From the NCBI GenBank assembly GCA_902628635.1, contig CACONQ010000003.1, positions 1 to 64,000 on the forward strand: DNA of 64,000 nt, in the 5' to 3' direction. Shown in pieces: positions 19,347 to 28,683 of this stretch. The stretch's first letter is position 1, and each line of letters starts with the position of its first letter. The notes under the pieces are model-generated. The model was not told where the DNA came from, searched no databases, and was given only the letters and a program-made list of their open reading frames with translations. The DNA is from an uncultured Pelagibacteraceae bacterium (GTDB taxonomy: Bacteria > Pseudomonadota > Alphaproteobacteria > Pelagibacterales > Pelagibacteraceae). The translations under genes and the position numbers were made by a program.

Positions 19347-20170
19347 GATAGCTTTATTGGCGGATAATTTATAGTTACATCATTTATCCACTCATTAATT
19401 TTTTTTATTCTATTAGCTGCTGAAGGGTGAGTACTCATAAACTCTGGCGGTGCTTTCCCTTTGTTGGCTTCTTTCATTCTATCCCAAATTTTTGTTGTTT
19501 CTCTTATGTCATATCCAGATAATGAAGAAAAAATTAAGCCTAAGTAATCAGCTTCACTTTCTTGTTTTCTGCTAAATGGATTCATTATTCCTAATTGCGC
19601 TAACAAACCAACAGTATCCATTCCCGTTGTTCTATTTACTTGGCTCACCTTACCACCTGTTAAAATATCAGTAATTTGTAATGTTGTATTTAAAATTACA
19701 CCTCTACTAGCTCGTTCAACAGAGTGTTTTGCTACAGCATGAGCAATTTCATGACCCATTATTGCAGCAAGACCATTCTTATTTTTAGTAACATCTAGTA
19801 TTCCAGTATACACAGCAATTTTTCCACCTGGCATACACCAAGCATTTTTAATTTTTTTATTATCAATTAAAATATATTCCCATTGAAAATTTACAGTTGG
19901 ATCGTTTAAATTAGATTGATAGAAATATTCACCAATTGAATCTTCCATCTTTTTGCCAATATCTTTAATCATTTTTAAATCATTTCCTTTTGTAACAAGT
20001 TTTTCCTTTTCTTTTATTTTTTCGTATATTTGGGATGCTTGAGCATTTAATTTAGCCTCTGGTATGATTCTAAGTTGTTTTCTGTCTGTGATGGGCACAG
20101 ATGCACATGAATTCAACAGCAATCCACCACAACCACAACCTAGGTATTGTATAAATTTTCTTCTATTCAT
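19343..20170 (-). CDS. M48 family metalloprotease, Tat-type lipoprotein
   Basis: Zinc endopeptidase of the M48 family (BepA/LoiP-like), probably involved in envelope protein quality control. The 275-residue sequence has HExxH as GHEIAHAVAKH and the third ligand in ESEADYLGL. The N-terminus MNRRKFIQYLG has a twin-arginine pattern and ends in a lipobox LNSC, which suggests Tat export and lipid anchoring. There are no C-terminal TPR repeats, so it is the short single-domain type. It diverges from the small gene at 20208 and is convergent with the glycosyltransferase gene. Confidence 0.9.
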   Translation of the reverse strand: MNRRKFIQYLGCGCGGLLLNSCASVPITDRKQLRIIPEAKLNAQASQIYEKIKEKEKLVTKGNDLKMIKDIGKKMEDSIGEYFYQSNLNDPTVNFQWEYILIDNKKIKNAWCMPGGKIAVYTGILDVTKNKNGLAAIMGHEIAHAVAKHSVERASRGVILNTTLQITDILTGGKVSQVNRTTGMDTVGLLAQLGIMNPFSRKQESEADYLGLIFSSLSGYDIRETTKIWDRMKEANKGKAPPEFMSTHPSAANRIKKINEWINDVTINYPPIKLS

Positions 20171-20207
20171 TTATAATATTTATTATAATAATATAAATAT
20201 AGGATTC

Positions 20208-20282
20208 ATGAACTTAAACAATAAAATTTTAGCATTTTTGTTTGTATTAGCTATTAGTTTTGTAATCTACTCAAGTTATTAA
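20208..20282 (+). CDS. Possible 24-residue single-pass membrane peptide
   Basis: ATG at 20208 to TAA at 20282 encodes a 24-residue peptide: a short polar start (MNLNNK), then a hydrophobic helix of about 16 residues, then SSY. It ends 6 bases before the DUF502 gene, so it could be a leader or a small membrane protein. A peptide this short can arise by chance in AT-rich DNA, so confidence is low. Confidence 0.3.
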   Translation: MNLNNKILAFLFVLAISFVIYSSY

Positions 20283-20288
20283 TATTTT

Positions 20289-20906
20289 ATGCCTGATTTA
20301 AAAAAAAAAAGAAAAAAATTAAGTTCGACACTAAGAAATTACTTTATAACTGGTGTAGTTGTTCTTATACCAATAGGAATTACTCTTTATTTAACAAAAT
20401 TTCTAATTCAAGTATCATCAAAAATAATACCTTCTGAGATTAATCCAAATAATTATTTGCCTTTTTCAATACCAGGTTTAGAAATTTTATTATCAGTTTT
20501 ATTTATTACTATAGTTGGTGGGTTATCTTTTTCGTTCATTGGAAAAAAGATACTTCAAATAATTAATGATTTATTAAAAAGAATTCCAATTTTAAGAACA
20601 ATATATTCAGCAATAACCCAAATGACCGAGAGCTTTACAAACAAAGATGATACTAAGAAAAGTGTAGTTTTAGTTGAATATCCAAGGAAAGGAACATGGG
20701 CAGTGGGTTTTGCAACAAAAAAAAATAAAACAGAGATTTCAAAAAAAACTGAACAAGAACTGATAAATGTTTTTTTGCCAACAACACCAAATCCTACAAG
20801 TGGATTTTTATTAATGTTTCCTGAAAAAGATGTAGTTTATTTGGATATGACATTTGAAGAAGCGTCTAAATTTATAGTTTCTGCTGGAACATCTGCACCA
20901 AAATAA
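20289..20906 (+). CDS. DUF502 family membrane protein
   Basis: A 205-residue protein with two transmembrane helices near the N-terminus (about residues 17-38 and 55-80) followed by a soluble domain. The motifs YFITGVVVLIPIGIT, IPILRTIYSAITQ, and PTTPNPTSGFLLMFPE are typical of the DUF502 family. The family is widespread in bacteria and plants, and its molecular role is unknown. It ends at the base before the convergent recG stop. Confidence 0.88.
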   Translation: MPDLKKKRKKLSSTLRNYFITGVVVLIPIGITLYLTKFLIQVSSKIIPSEINPNNYLPFSIPGLEILLSVLFITIVGGLSFSFIGKKILQIINDLLKRIPILRTIYSAITQMTESFTNKDDTKKSVVLVEYPRKGTWAVGFATKKNKTEISKKTEQELINVFLPTTPNPTSGFLLMFPEKDVVYLDMTFEEASKFIVSAGTSAPK

Positions 20907-22946
20907 TTAAACTATATCATTTAATATATCCGCTCGATCATAAAGCTTTAACAACTGAAAATATTTATCTAAGCTTTCATTACGATCCTCAATTTTTTTA
21001 ATTTCTTTCTCTGCTAGAAAAAATAAATCTTGATTTTGAATAGGATCAGCTAATCTGAAATTTTTTAAACCACTTTGTTTAAAACCTAGAAGATCACCAT
21101 AACCTCTCAATTTCATATCTTCTTCAGATATTTTAAAACCATCATTACTAGATTTTAAAATTTTTATTCTTTTTTTTGCATTTTCACTTAAATTAGTTTT
21201 AAACATCAATATACAATACGATTCCTTATCACCACGACCGACTCTTCCACGTAATTGGTGAAGTTGGGATAAACCAAATTTATTAGCATTTTCAATTACG
21301 ATTACATTTGCATTAGGAAAATCGATACCTACTTCAATTACAGTAGTTGAAACTATAAGATTAATTTTTTTATTTAGAAAATCTAATAAAATACGATCTT
21401 TTTCATTTTTTTCTAATGATCCATGAAGTAAACCAACATTATTTCTAAAAATTTTTTTTAGACTTTCGTATCTCTTAATTGATGATTGATGATCAATTTT
21501 CTTAGACTCCTCAATTAATGGACAAACCCAAAATATTTGATTTCCTAATTGGATTTGTTTATTAACAAAATTTATAACATCATTTATATTTTTATCATTT
21601 TTACTATAAGTCTTTATTTCTTTTCTATTTTTAGGCTTGGATTTTATAATTGATGTATCCATATCACCATAAATTGTCATTATCATTGTACGAGGTATTG
21701 GTGTTGCAGACATAACTAATACATCACAATTTTTTCCTGCCTTATCTGAGAGTTTTTTTCTCTGATTTACACCAAATTTATGTTGTTCATCGATAATTAT
21801 TAAGCCTAATTTTTTATAATTTATTTTTTCTTGAAAAAGCGAATGGGTTCCAATTAATAAATCTACTTTGCCATTTAATAAATTTTTTAATATAGCTTTG
21901 CGTTCTTTATTTTCAGTTTTGCCAGTTAATAGATTAATTTCTATGCTATCACTAAATAATTTCTTTGCTAAATTATAATGTTGTTTAGCTAAAATTTCTG
22001 TTGGCGCCATAAAGGCTACTTGAAATTTGCTGTATATAACATTCAAGCTAGCAACTAATGAAACTATTGTTTTTCCACTTCCCACATCACCTTGCAAAAG
22101 TCTAAACATTTTTCTATCTGACTTAAGATCTTTATTAATTTCCTCTATTGCCTTTTGTTGATCAATTGTGAGATTAAAGTTAATTTTTTTTAAAATAGAA
22201 TTATATGGATCATTACTAAATTTTTTTTTATTTTTTTTTATTTTTTTAATTTTTCGTCTAATATTACAACTAATAAGAAAGTTTGATAATATTTCGTCGA
22301 ATATTAACCTATTTAAAAAATCACCTTTAGCATTAAAATTTTTTGGATCATGAAGTTTTAAGATTGATTCTTTCCAAGAAATGTTATTAAATTTTTTTAA
22401 AACATCTTTACTCAGCCATTCATCAAGATTTGGTAATTTTTCAAGAACGTTTTGAATAATTTTTTGGTATTTTTTTTCATTTAATCCATCAGTTAAACTA
22501 TATGTAGATTGAACTTTTTTTATTGAGTTTTCATCAGATGATATATTTGTTGGATTTACAACTTGGTACCTTTTATTATAAAAATTAACTTTACCATTAA
22601 TAGTTACTTTTTGATTTAATGGTAGAATTTTTCTAATGTATCCTTCGTAGCTATTAAAAAAAATACAATCAAGTTTGCCTGTTTCATCTTCGCACAATAC
22701 TTTATTTGGTAAATTTCTAATTCGTGGAAAGTTATATTTTTTTACTATTACATTAAAAGTTTGAACCTTACCAATCTCTAATTCACTTATTTTATATGTT
22801 TTGGTCCTATCTACAAAATCTCTTGGTAAATTCCAAAGTAAATCAAAAATTGTTGTTATATTCTTTCTTCTTAGTAATTTTGCTGTTTTGGAACCTATGC
22901 CATTTATGTTATTTATATCTGATAATAAGTAATCAATATTAGCCAT
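20907..22946 (-). CDS. recG: ATP-dependent DNA helicase RecG
   Basis: Branch-migrating helicase that regresses stalled replication forks. The 679 residues have an N-terminal wedge/OB domain, then helicase motifs: Walker A GDVGSGKT, DEQH box, SATPIPRT, and QLRGRVGRG. Length is normal. It is divergent from sdhE with 17 bases between the two start codons, the usual alphaproteobacterial arrangement. Confidence 0.97.
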   Translation of the reverse strand: MANIDYLLSDINNINGIGSKTAKLLRRKNITTIFDLLWNLPRDFVDRTKTYKISELEIGKVQTFNVIVKKYNFPRIRNLPNKVLCEDETGKLDCIFFNSYEGYIRKILPLNQKVTINGKVNFYNKRYQVVNPTNISSDENSIKKVQSTYSLTDGLNEKKYQKIIQNVLEKLPNLDEWLSKDVLKKFNNISWKESILKLHDPKNFNAKGDFLNRLIFDEILSNFLISCNIRRKIKKIKKNKKKFSNDPYNSILKKINFNLTIDQQKAIEEINKDLKSDRKMFRLLQGDVGSGKTIVSLVASLNVIYSKFQVAFMAPTEILAKQHYNLAKKLFSDSIEINLLTGKTENKERKAILKNLLNGKVDLLIGTHSLFQEKINYKKLGLIIIDEQHKFGVNQRKKLSDKAGKNCDVLVMSATPIPRTMIMTIYGDMDTSIIKSKPKNRKEIKTYSKNDKNINDVINFVNKQIQLGNQIFWVCPLIEESKKIDHQSSIKRYESLKKIFRNNVGLLHGSLEKNEKDRILLDFLNKKINLIVSTTVIEVGIDFPNANVIVIENANKFGLSQLHQLRGRVGRGDKESYCILMFKTNLSENAKKRIKILKSSNDGFKISEEDMKLRGYGDLLGFKQSGLKNFRLADPIQNQDLFFLAEKEIKKIEDRNESLDKYFQLLKLYDRADILNDIV

Positions 22947-22963
22947 GAATAAGTTATATAACT

Positions 22964-23227
22964 ATGTCATTTAATAGGGAACTGTTTAAAAATAAAATTT
23001 TATACCGTGCGTCTTATCGTGGAACAAAAGAAATGGATAAATTAATGCAAGGATTTGTAAGAAGTATAATTGATAAACTTGATGAAAATGATTTAGAGGT
23101 TTTAAATGAATTTGTAAATATGGATGATCAATTATTGATGTCTATTAAAAAAAAAGAATCTCAAGATAAAATAAATAATACTAAAATGCTTAATTTAATA
23201 AAAAAGTTTCAAGAATTTAAAATGTAA
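22964..23227 (+). CDS. sdhE: Succinate dehydrogenase assembly factor SdhE
   Basis: Small protein that helps covalent FAD attachment to SdhA. It has 87 residues with the family motif RGTKEMD (normally RGxxExD) near the N-terminus and the following helix containing LDENDLEVLNEFV. The C-terminal tail is lysine-rich and variable. It is encoded head to head with recG, as in related bacteria. The 3' end abuts the convergent tRNA-Ser gene. Confidence 0.9.
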   Translation: MSFNRELFKNKILYRASYRGTKEMDKLMQGFVRSIIDKLDENDLEVLNEFVNMDDQLLMSIKKKESQDKINNTKMLNLIKKFQEFKM

Positions 23228-23317
23228 TGGCGGAGAGACTGGGATTCGAACCCAGGAAAGAGTTGCCCCTTTGCCGGTTTTCAAGACCGGTGCTTTCAAC
23301 CGCTCAGCCATCTCTCC
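23228..23317 (-). tRNA. tRNA-Ser (anticodon TGA), CCA encoded
   Basis: On the minus strand the acceptor GGAGAGA pairs with TCTCTCC, followed by discriminator G and encoded CCA (23230-23228). The anticodon stem CCGGT/ACCGG encloses CTTGAAA, giving anticodon TGA. A long variable arm (AAAGGGGCAACTCTTT region) marks it as a class II tRNA. It is convergent with sdhE, with no gap. Confidence 0.96.
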
Positions 23318-23384
23318 GTATGCAAGTGTTTTACGATTATTAATATATATTTCAAGAACAAAATAGTTTATTTGATTTGTTATT

Positions 23385-24269
23385 GTGTCAAAAAATAATA
23401 ATTTTAATAAAGGTATTTTACTCACGGCTGCTGGATCGTTCTGGTGGGGAGTAATCGGTGTTATTTATTTTAAATATATAGCCTTTGCGGGACACATTGA
23501 AGTTGTCATACATAGAAGTTTTTGGACTACTGTAATGTTAGTTCTCACTTCGCTTTTACTTTATAAATTTAGAAAAATAAGTGATGTATTCAATAACAAA
23601 AAAAAACTAACTTTACTTTTTTTTTCTGGAATTTTAATTTTTACTAATTGGGCAGTTTGGATCTACGCGGTTAGCACAGATAGAGTGATAGATGCTAGTT
23701 TTGGGTATTTTATTATGCCAATTATAAGTGTATTTTTAGGATATTTTTTTTTTAAAGAGGAATTGAGTTATAAAGGCAAGCTCTCAGTCATTATAGTTAT
23801 AGTTTCAATTATTTTTTTAATATTTTCAGATTATCAATCTATACCATGGGTTGGCTTAATTGTTGCTCTAAGCTGGAGCTTTTACAATTTATTAAGAAAA
23901 AAGGTTAAAGTAGATACTGACATCGGTCTTCTTGTGGAGAGTTTATTTATCTTACCAGTAATTTTGATAGCATTTTATTTTATAGTTCAAAATAATTTAA
24001 ATGATTTCGATATATCAGATCCTAAATTGATGTTTATCTTTATGCTAGCTGGACCTATGACTGTGATACCACTATATCTTTATGTTAGAGGAGTTGAACT
24101 TTGTGGACTTGGACCTACGGGTATGGTGTTCTATATAACTCCTACACTCCAATTTTTATTAGGTTATTATCTATATAATGAGCCATTAAATTCACAGAAG
24201 TTAATTAGTTTTATTTTGATTTGGATTGCTGTATTTATTTATTTGAATGATCTATATGAAAATAATTAA
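23385..24269 (+). CDS. rarD: EamA family transporter RarD
   Basis: Drug/metabolite transporter with ten predicted transmembrane helices in two EamA repeats over 294 residues. The start (GTG at 23385) leads into GILLTAAGSFWWGVIGVIYFK, matching the RarD subgroup, and the IHRSFW segment after the second helix is typical of RarD. Substrate is unknown. The end overlaps the mltB start by 14-23 bases, so it leads a run of same-strand genes through 31741. Confidence 0.88.
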   Translation: MSKNNNFNKGILLTAAGSFWWGVIGVIYFKYIAFAGHIEVVIHRSFWTTVMLVLTSLLLYKFRKISDVFNNKKKLTLLFFSGILIFTNWAVWIYAVSTDRVIDASFGYFIMPIISVFLGYFFFKEELSYKGKLSVIIVIVSIIFLIFSDYQSIPWVGLIVALSWSFYNLLRKKVKVDTDIGLLVESLFILPVILIAFYFIVQNNLNDFDISDPKLMFIFMLAGPMTVIPLYLYVRGVELCGLGPTGMVFYITPTLQFLLGYYLYNEPLNSQKLISFILIWIAVFIYLNDLYENN

Positions 24270-25248
24270 ATTGATAATTATTTGTATTTTAATAAATATT
24301 TCTTTTGCAAGCGCTGAAAAACACAATTTTAATGAGTGGCTTCAGAATTTTAAAACATACTCATTAAAAAAAGGAATTTCAGAAAAAACTTTTGATCTAG
24401 TAATGAAAGATGTCAAATTTTTGCCAAAAGTAATCGAGTATGACCGTTTTCAACCTGAATTTTATGAGGATACAAAAACATATATTTCAAAAAGATCTAA
24501 TAAAAAAAAAGTTATTTCTGGAATGAAAATTTATAAAAATAATCAAAAACTTATTGATACAGTAGAAGAGTCTTTTGGAGTTGAAAAAGAATTATTATTG
24601 GCACTTATGGGTATTGAAACCAACTACGGGACCTATGTTGGAAAAATGGATATAATATCTTCTTTAGCAACATTAAGTTTTGATAAAAGAAGAAGTGAAT
24701 TTTTTACAAATGAACTTATTACTGTGCTTGATTTAGTAGACAAAGATATCATAGATCATAAAATCTTATTTGGGTCTTGGGCAGGTGCATTTGGTTTTTT
24801 CCAATTTATGCCATCAACTATTGATAGGTATGCTATAGATTTTAATAATAACAACTTGATCGAGTTAAAAAAAAATGAAGATGCCTTTGCATCAGCTGCT
24901 AATTATCTCAATAGAATTGGGTGGAAAAAAAAGGAACCGTGTTTTATTCCAGTAAATCTTAAAGAAAATATTCCTGAAAAGTATTTAAATAGCTCAGCAA
25001 GAAAAATTAAAAATAAAAAAAAACTTAAGTTTTTTAAAAAATATATATTAAATGCTAATTTAAGTTATGATGATAACCAAATAGTAGGTATAATTACACC
25101 TGACTTCGAAATTGTTGAAAATCCAAATAAACTTAATCCTGCATACATAGTTTTTGATAATTACGAGAAAATACTCAAATGGAATCGATCTTTGAGATTT
25201 GCTCTTGCTGTATGCACTTTAAAAAATAAATTTATCAATGAAATATAA
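24256..25248 (+). CDS. mltB: Lytic murein transglycosylase, MltB-like
   Basis: Cleaves the glycan strands of peptidoglycan in the periplasm. The catalytic Glu is in MGIETNYGTYVGK and the family motif GSWAGAFGFFQFMPST follows. ATG 24256 gives a clean signal peptide (MKIIKLIIICILINISFASA); an ATG 9 bases upstream (24247) is the alternative. Length is about 330 residues with no C-terminal peptidoglycan-binding domain seen. It precedes rlpA-like and dacA genes, forming a cell wall remodelling cluster. Confidence 0.93.
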   Translation: MKIIKLIIICILINISFASAEKHNFNEWLQNFKTYSLKKGISEKTFDLVMKDVKFLPKVIEYDRFQPEFYEDTKTYISKRSNKKKVISGMKIYKNNQKLIDTVEESFGVEKELLLALMGIETNYGTYVGKMDIISSLATLSFDKRRSEFFTNELITVLDLVDKDIIDHKILFGSWAGAFGFFQFMPSTIDRYAIDFNNNNLIELKKNEDAFASAANYLNRIGWKKKEPCFIPVNLKENIPEKYLNSSARKIKNKKKLKFFKKYILNANLSYDDNQIVGIITPDFEIVENPNKLNPAYIVFDNYEKILKWNRSLRFALAVCTLKNKFINEI

Positions 25249-25993
25249 TTTTTTTTTAATATTGTTAATAGTTTTAATTACGTCATGTACATCGAATAAT
25301 TATAAAACCGTAAATGTAGACCCAATTCTTGAAAAGTTTTCAAACAATGGATTTGCTTTAATTTATAATGATAAATTATACAATGATAAGATTATTTCAA
25401 AAAAAATGGATGAAAGAGATCTTATTATATTTCAAAGGAATCTTAGAAAGGGAACTTCTGTAAAAATAACTAACCCTTTCAATAGCAAAACTATTATTGC
25501 AAAAGTTGGAAAAAAAGCAAATTATCCAAGTTTTAATAATTCTGTTGTTTCAATTAGAATTTCCAAAGAGCTCGAAATTGATATAAATGAACCGTATATT
25601 GTTATTGAGGAAATAAGGGATAATACTTCTTTTATTGCAAAAAAAGCAAAAACATTTGAGGAAGAAAAAAAGGTTGCTGATAAAGCGCCTGTAGATACCA
25701 TTAGTGTTAACGATTTAAATAGTACTGATGAAAAGAAAATTAAAAATAAAATAAATAGTGAATTTAAGTATGTCATAAAAATAGCTGATTTTTATTATTT
25801 AGATACAGCTAAGCAAATGGTTAAAAGAATCAAATCTGAGTTGAATATAAAGAAAACAGACATCAATAAAATTAATGAAAATAAATTTAGAGTTTTTACT
25901 GGTCCTTATTTAAGTTTAAAGGCATTACAAAAAGCATATAATAGTATAGAAACACTTGGATTTGAAAATATAGAATTAATAAAATATGATTAA
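25238..25993 (+). CDS. RlpA-like lipoprotein with SPOR domain
   Basis: A 251-residue lipoprotein: signal peptide with lipobox ITSC, then a short double-psi beta-barrel-like region (residues about 60-125, with GTSVKITNPFNSKTIIAKV), a charged linker, and a C-terminal SPOR domain (about 175-251, FRVFTGPYLSLKALQKAY). This layout matches RlpA, which acts on denuded septal glycans. The barrel is divergent and I cannot confirm its catalytic Asp and His, so lytic activity is uncertain. It overlaps mltB by 11 bases and dacA by 8 bases. Confidence 0.8.
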   Translation: MKYNFFLILLIVLITSCTSNNYKTVNVDPILEKFSNNGFALIYNDKLYNDKIISKKMDERDLIIFQRNLRKGTSVKITNPFNSKTIIAKVGKKANYPSFNNSVVSIRISKELEIDINEPYIVIEEIRDNTSFIAKKAKTFEEEKKVADKAPVDTISVNDLNSTDEKKIKNKINSEFKYVIKIADFYYLDTAKQMVKRIKSELNIKKTDINKINENKFRVFTGPYLSLKALQKAYNSIETLGFENIELIKYD

Positions 25994-27143
25994 ACAACTT
26001 TATAAAATTTTCTTTATATTTATTTGTATTCTTTTTTTAAAAAGTCATTCACACGCCTTTGATATCAAAGCAAGAACCGCAATACTTCAAGATTTTAGTA
26101 GTGGCGAAATTTTATTTGAAAAAGAGCCTGATAGAGAAATTTATCCAGCATCTATGACAAAGATAATGACCTCTATTATTGCATTCGAACTTTTGAAAAA
26201 TGGTGAACTAAGTTTAGATGATACTTTTACTGTCTCTGAAAAAGCTTGGAAACTATCAACTGCAGGATATTCATCTATGTTTATAATGGTAGGAGACGAT
26301 GTGTCCGTTGAGGATCTGCTTAAAGGTATTATTGTTGCATCTGGCAATGATGCATGTGTTGCCTTAGCCGAAGGCATAGCAGGAACTGAAGAACAATTTG
26401 CTATTCTAATGACGGAAAAAGCAAAAGAAATAGGTATGGATAATACTAATTTTTCAAATTCTTCTGGAATAAATGATCCTTATAATTATTCAACTGTAAA
26501 AGATATTTTAATTATGTCTAACTACTTAATTAAAAATTATCCTGACTATTATGAATATTTTAAAGAAAAAGAATTTACGTGGGATAGAACTGGAGGAGAT
26601 CCAATTACCCAAGGTAATAGAAATCCACTTTTATACAAAAATATAGGAGCTGATGGAATAAAAACTGGTTATTTAGCTGTAGAAAAATATTCACTTGCCT
26701 CGTCTATTCAAAAAAATGATAGACGTCTAATTGCAGTTGCTAGTGGTTTTAATACAAAGAATGATAGATCTAGGCAATCAATTAAACTTTTGACTTGGGG
26801 CATTACAAACTTTGATCTTATTAAGATTTCTACTAAGGACACTGCATTAATCGAAGTAGATGTATGGCTAGGTAAAACAAACAAAGTAGGTGTATATACA
26901 AAAGAAAATATTTTCACGACTATAAAAAAAGCAAGAAAAAAAAAAATAAAAGCATTTATTGAATATGACGGTCCAATAGAAGCGCCTATTACAAAAGACC
27001 AAGAGTTAGGTAAGCTAAAAGTATTATTTAACAATGAATTGATAAACACTTATCCAGTATATGCGTTAAATGATGTTAAAAAAGTAAACCTATTTTCACG
27101 TATTATAAAATCAATTAATTATTTAATATGGGGCGATGTCTAA
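25986..27143 (+). CDS. dacA: D-alanyl-D-alanine carboxypeptidase (PBP5/6 type)
   Basis: Trims the terminal D-Ala from peptidoglycan stem peptides. The 385 residues show a signal peptide, then SxxK as SMTK, SxN as SGN, and KTG in DGIKTGYL. A C-terminal beta domain follows, and the last residues (SRIIKSINYLIWGD) form an amphipathic membrane anchor. The gene overlaps the preceding lipoprotein by 8 bases and tmk by 8 bases. Confidence 0.95.
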   Translation: MIKQLYKIFFIFICILFLKSHSHAFDIKARTAILQDFSSGEILFEKEPDREIYPASMTKIMTSIIAFELLKNGELSLDDTFTVSEKAWKLSTAGYSSMFIMVGDDVSVEDLLKGIIVASGNDACVALAEGIAGTEEQFAILMTEKAKEIGMDNTNFSNSSGINDPYNYSTVKDILIMSNYLIKNYPDYYEYFKEKEFTWDRTGGDPITQGNRNPLLYKNIGADGIKTGYLAVEKYSLASSIQKNDRRLIAVASGFNTKNDRSRQSIKLLTWGITNFDLIKISTKDTALIEVDVWLGKTNKVGVYTKENIFTTIKKARKKKIKAFIEYDGPIEAPITKDQELGKLKVLFNNELINTYPVYALNDVKKVNLFSRIIKSINYLIWGDV

Positions 27144-27750
27144 AAAACCTGTCATTGTTTTTGAAGGCATTGAGGGATCAGGAAAAAGTTATCATTTAAA
27201 TAACGTATCCAAATTTTTAAAAAGAAAAAAAATAAAGCATGTTGTCATTAGAGAACCAGGTGGATCAAAAAATTCAGAAAAAATAAGAGATTTTATACTA
27301 CATAAAAATATTAATTTTAATAATTTAACCGACCTATTTCTTTATTTGTCTGCAAGAAATGAAAATTATAATAGTATTCTTAAAAAAAACTTTAAAAAAA
27401 AAATTATTTTAATTGATAGATTTACAGACTCAACAATTGCATATCAGCATTTTGGTATGGGTTTAAATCTTAAGATTATAAATTTGTTAAATTCGTATAT
27501 TTTAAAAGACTTTAAAGCAAGTTTTAGCTTTTTAAATACTGTAAGTACAAAAAACTTAAAATTAAGATTAAAAAAAAGAAAAAGATTAAATAGGTATGAT
27601 AAATTCAATAGTACATTTTATAGCAAGGTTCAAAAAGGATACTTTAAAATATTTTCTAAAAGAAAAAACTATATGATCATAGACTCTAATTTACCTGTAA
27701 ATGTGAATAAAAAAATAATTATTCATAAAATTTTGGATTTAATAAATTAA
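27136..27750 (+). CDS. tmk: Thymidylate kinase
   Basis: Phosphorylates dTMP to dTDP. The 204-residue protein has P-loop FEGIEGSGKSYH, the DR motif in LIDRFTDSTIAYQ, and a lysine/arginine-rich lid region. It is slightly lysine-heavy compared with mesophile relatives, as expected in this AT-rich genome. It precedes holB with zero gap, the normal alphaproteobacterial tmk-holB order. Confidence 0.94.
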   Translation: MSKKPVIVFEGIEGSGKSYHLNNVSKFLKRKKIKHVVIREPGGSKNSEKIRDFILHKNINFNNLTDLFLYLSARNENYNSILKKNFKKKIILIDRFTDSTIAYQHFGMGLNLKIINLLNSYILKDFKASFSFLNTVSTKNLKLRLKKRKRLNRYDKFNSTFYSKVQKGYFKIFSKRKNYMIIDSNLPVNVNKKIIIHKILDLIN

Positions 27751-28683
27751 ATGACTAGTATACTTAGCACCTATAAACTTTATGGATATGACAATTTATT
27801 CTTAGAATTTGACAATCTATTAAATAATAATTTATTACCAAATAAAATTTTGTTGAGTGGAGCAAATGGTATTGGAAAATATACTTTTGCAGTACATTTT
27901 ATAAACTATGTTTTATCTAAAAATGAAGACGATAGTTATTCTTTTAAGTCAAAACAAATAAATATTAATAATAAGTCTTTTAAGCTGATGAATAATTCTA
28001 CACATCCTAACTTTAGTTTGATAAATCTTAAAATTAATAAAAAAAATATAGAAATTGAGCAAATAAGAAATATTATAAACTATTCACAAAAAAGCTCATT
28101 TAATCAAAATAAAAGATTTATTTTAATTGATAATATTGAACTTCTTACTAAAAGTGCCTCTAATTCACTTTTAAAACTTTTAGAAGAACCACCAGAAAAT
28201 TTATATTTTATTTTAATACACGATAACTCATATAGAATTTTAGAAACCATTAAATCTAGATCAATCAATTTTAAAATAAATTTTACAAATAAATCAATAA
28301 TAGAAATAACAGAGAAAATTATGGGTGAAGAGGATTTTTCAAATATAAATAATACTTATCTAAAAATGTATAATTCAATTGGAGATTTGGTATTTTTAAA
28401 TAATTTTGCAAAAAAATATGAAATTAATATTAAAAGTTATACAGTTAAAGAACTACTTAATTATATTATATCAAAAAAACTATATAAAAAGGACTCCGAA
28501 TTAAATATTTTTATTTTTAGACTTATCCAGCTTTTGCTATTTGAAAGTTTTTATTTATCAAAGGATAATAAAATTTATGATTTATATAAATATTTTATTT
28601 TAAAAATGAATAACACGATCAAATATAATCTTGATATTGAAAGTTTATTTTTTGAATTTAAAAATACATTAATAAATGAGTAA
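27751..28683 (+). CDS. holB: DNA polymerase III subunit delta'
   Basis: Clamp-loader subunit. It has 310 residues with an AAA+-like fold: degenerate P-loop GANGIGKYTF, the ILIDNIELLTKSASNSLLKLLEEPP stretch typical of delta', and a helical C-terminal collar. The four-Cys zinc module found in many delta' proteins is missing, since no Cys cluster occurs after the P-loop region. The position between tmk and metG supports the call. Overlaps metG by 8 bases. Confidence 0.9.
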   Translation: MTSILSTYKLYGYDNLFLEFDNLLNNNLLPNKILLSGANGIGKYTFAVHFINYVLSKNEDDSYSFKSKQININNKSFKLMNNSTHPNFSLINLKINKKNIEIEQIRNIINYSQKSSFNQNKRFILIDNIELLTKSASNSLLKLLEEPPENLYFILIHDNSYRILETIKSRSINFKINFTNKSIIEITEKIMGEEDFSNINNTYLKMYNSIGDLVFLNNFAKKYEINIKSYTVKELLNYIISKKLYKKDSELNIFIFRLIQLLLFESFYLSKDNKIYDLYKYFILKMNNTIKYNLDIESLFFEFKNTLINE

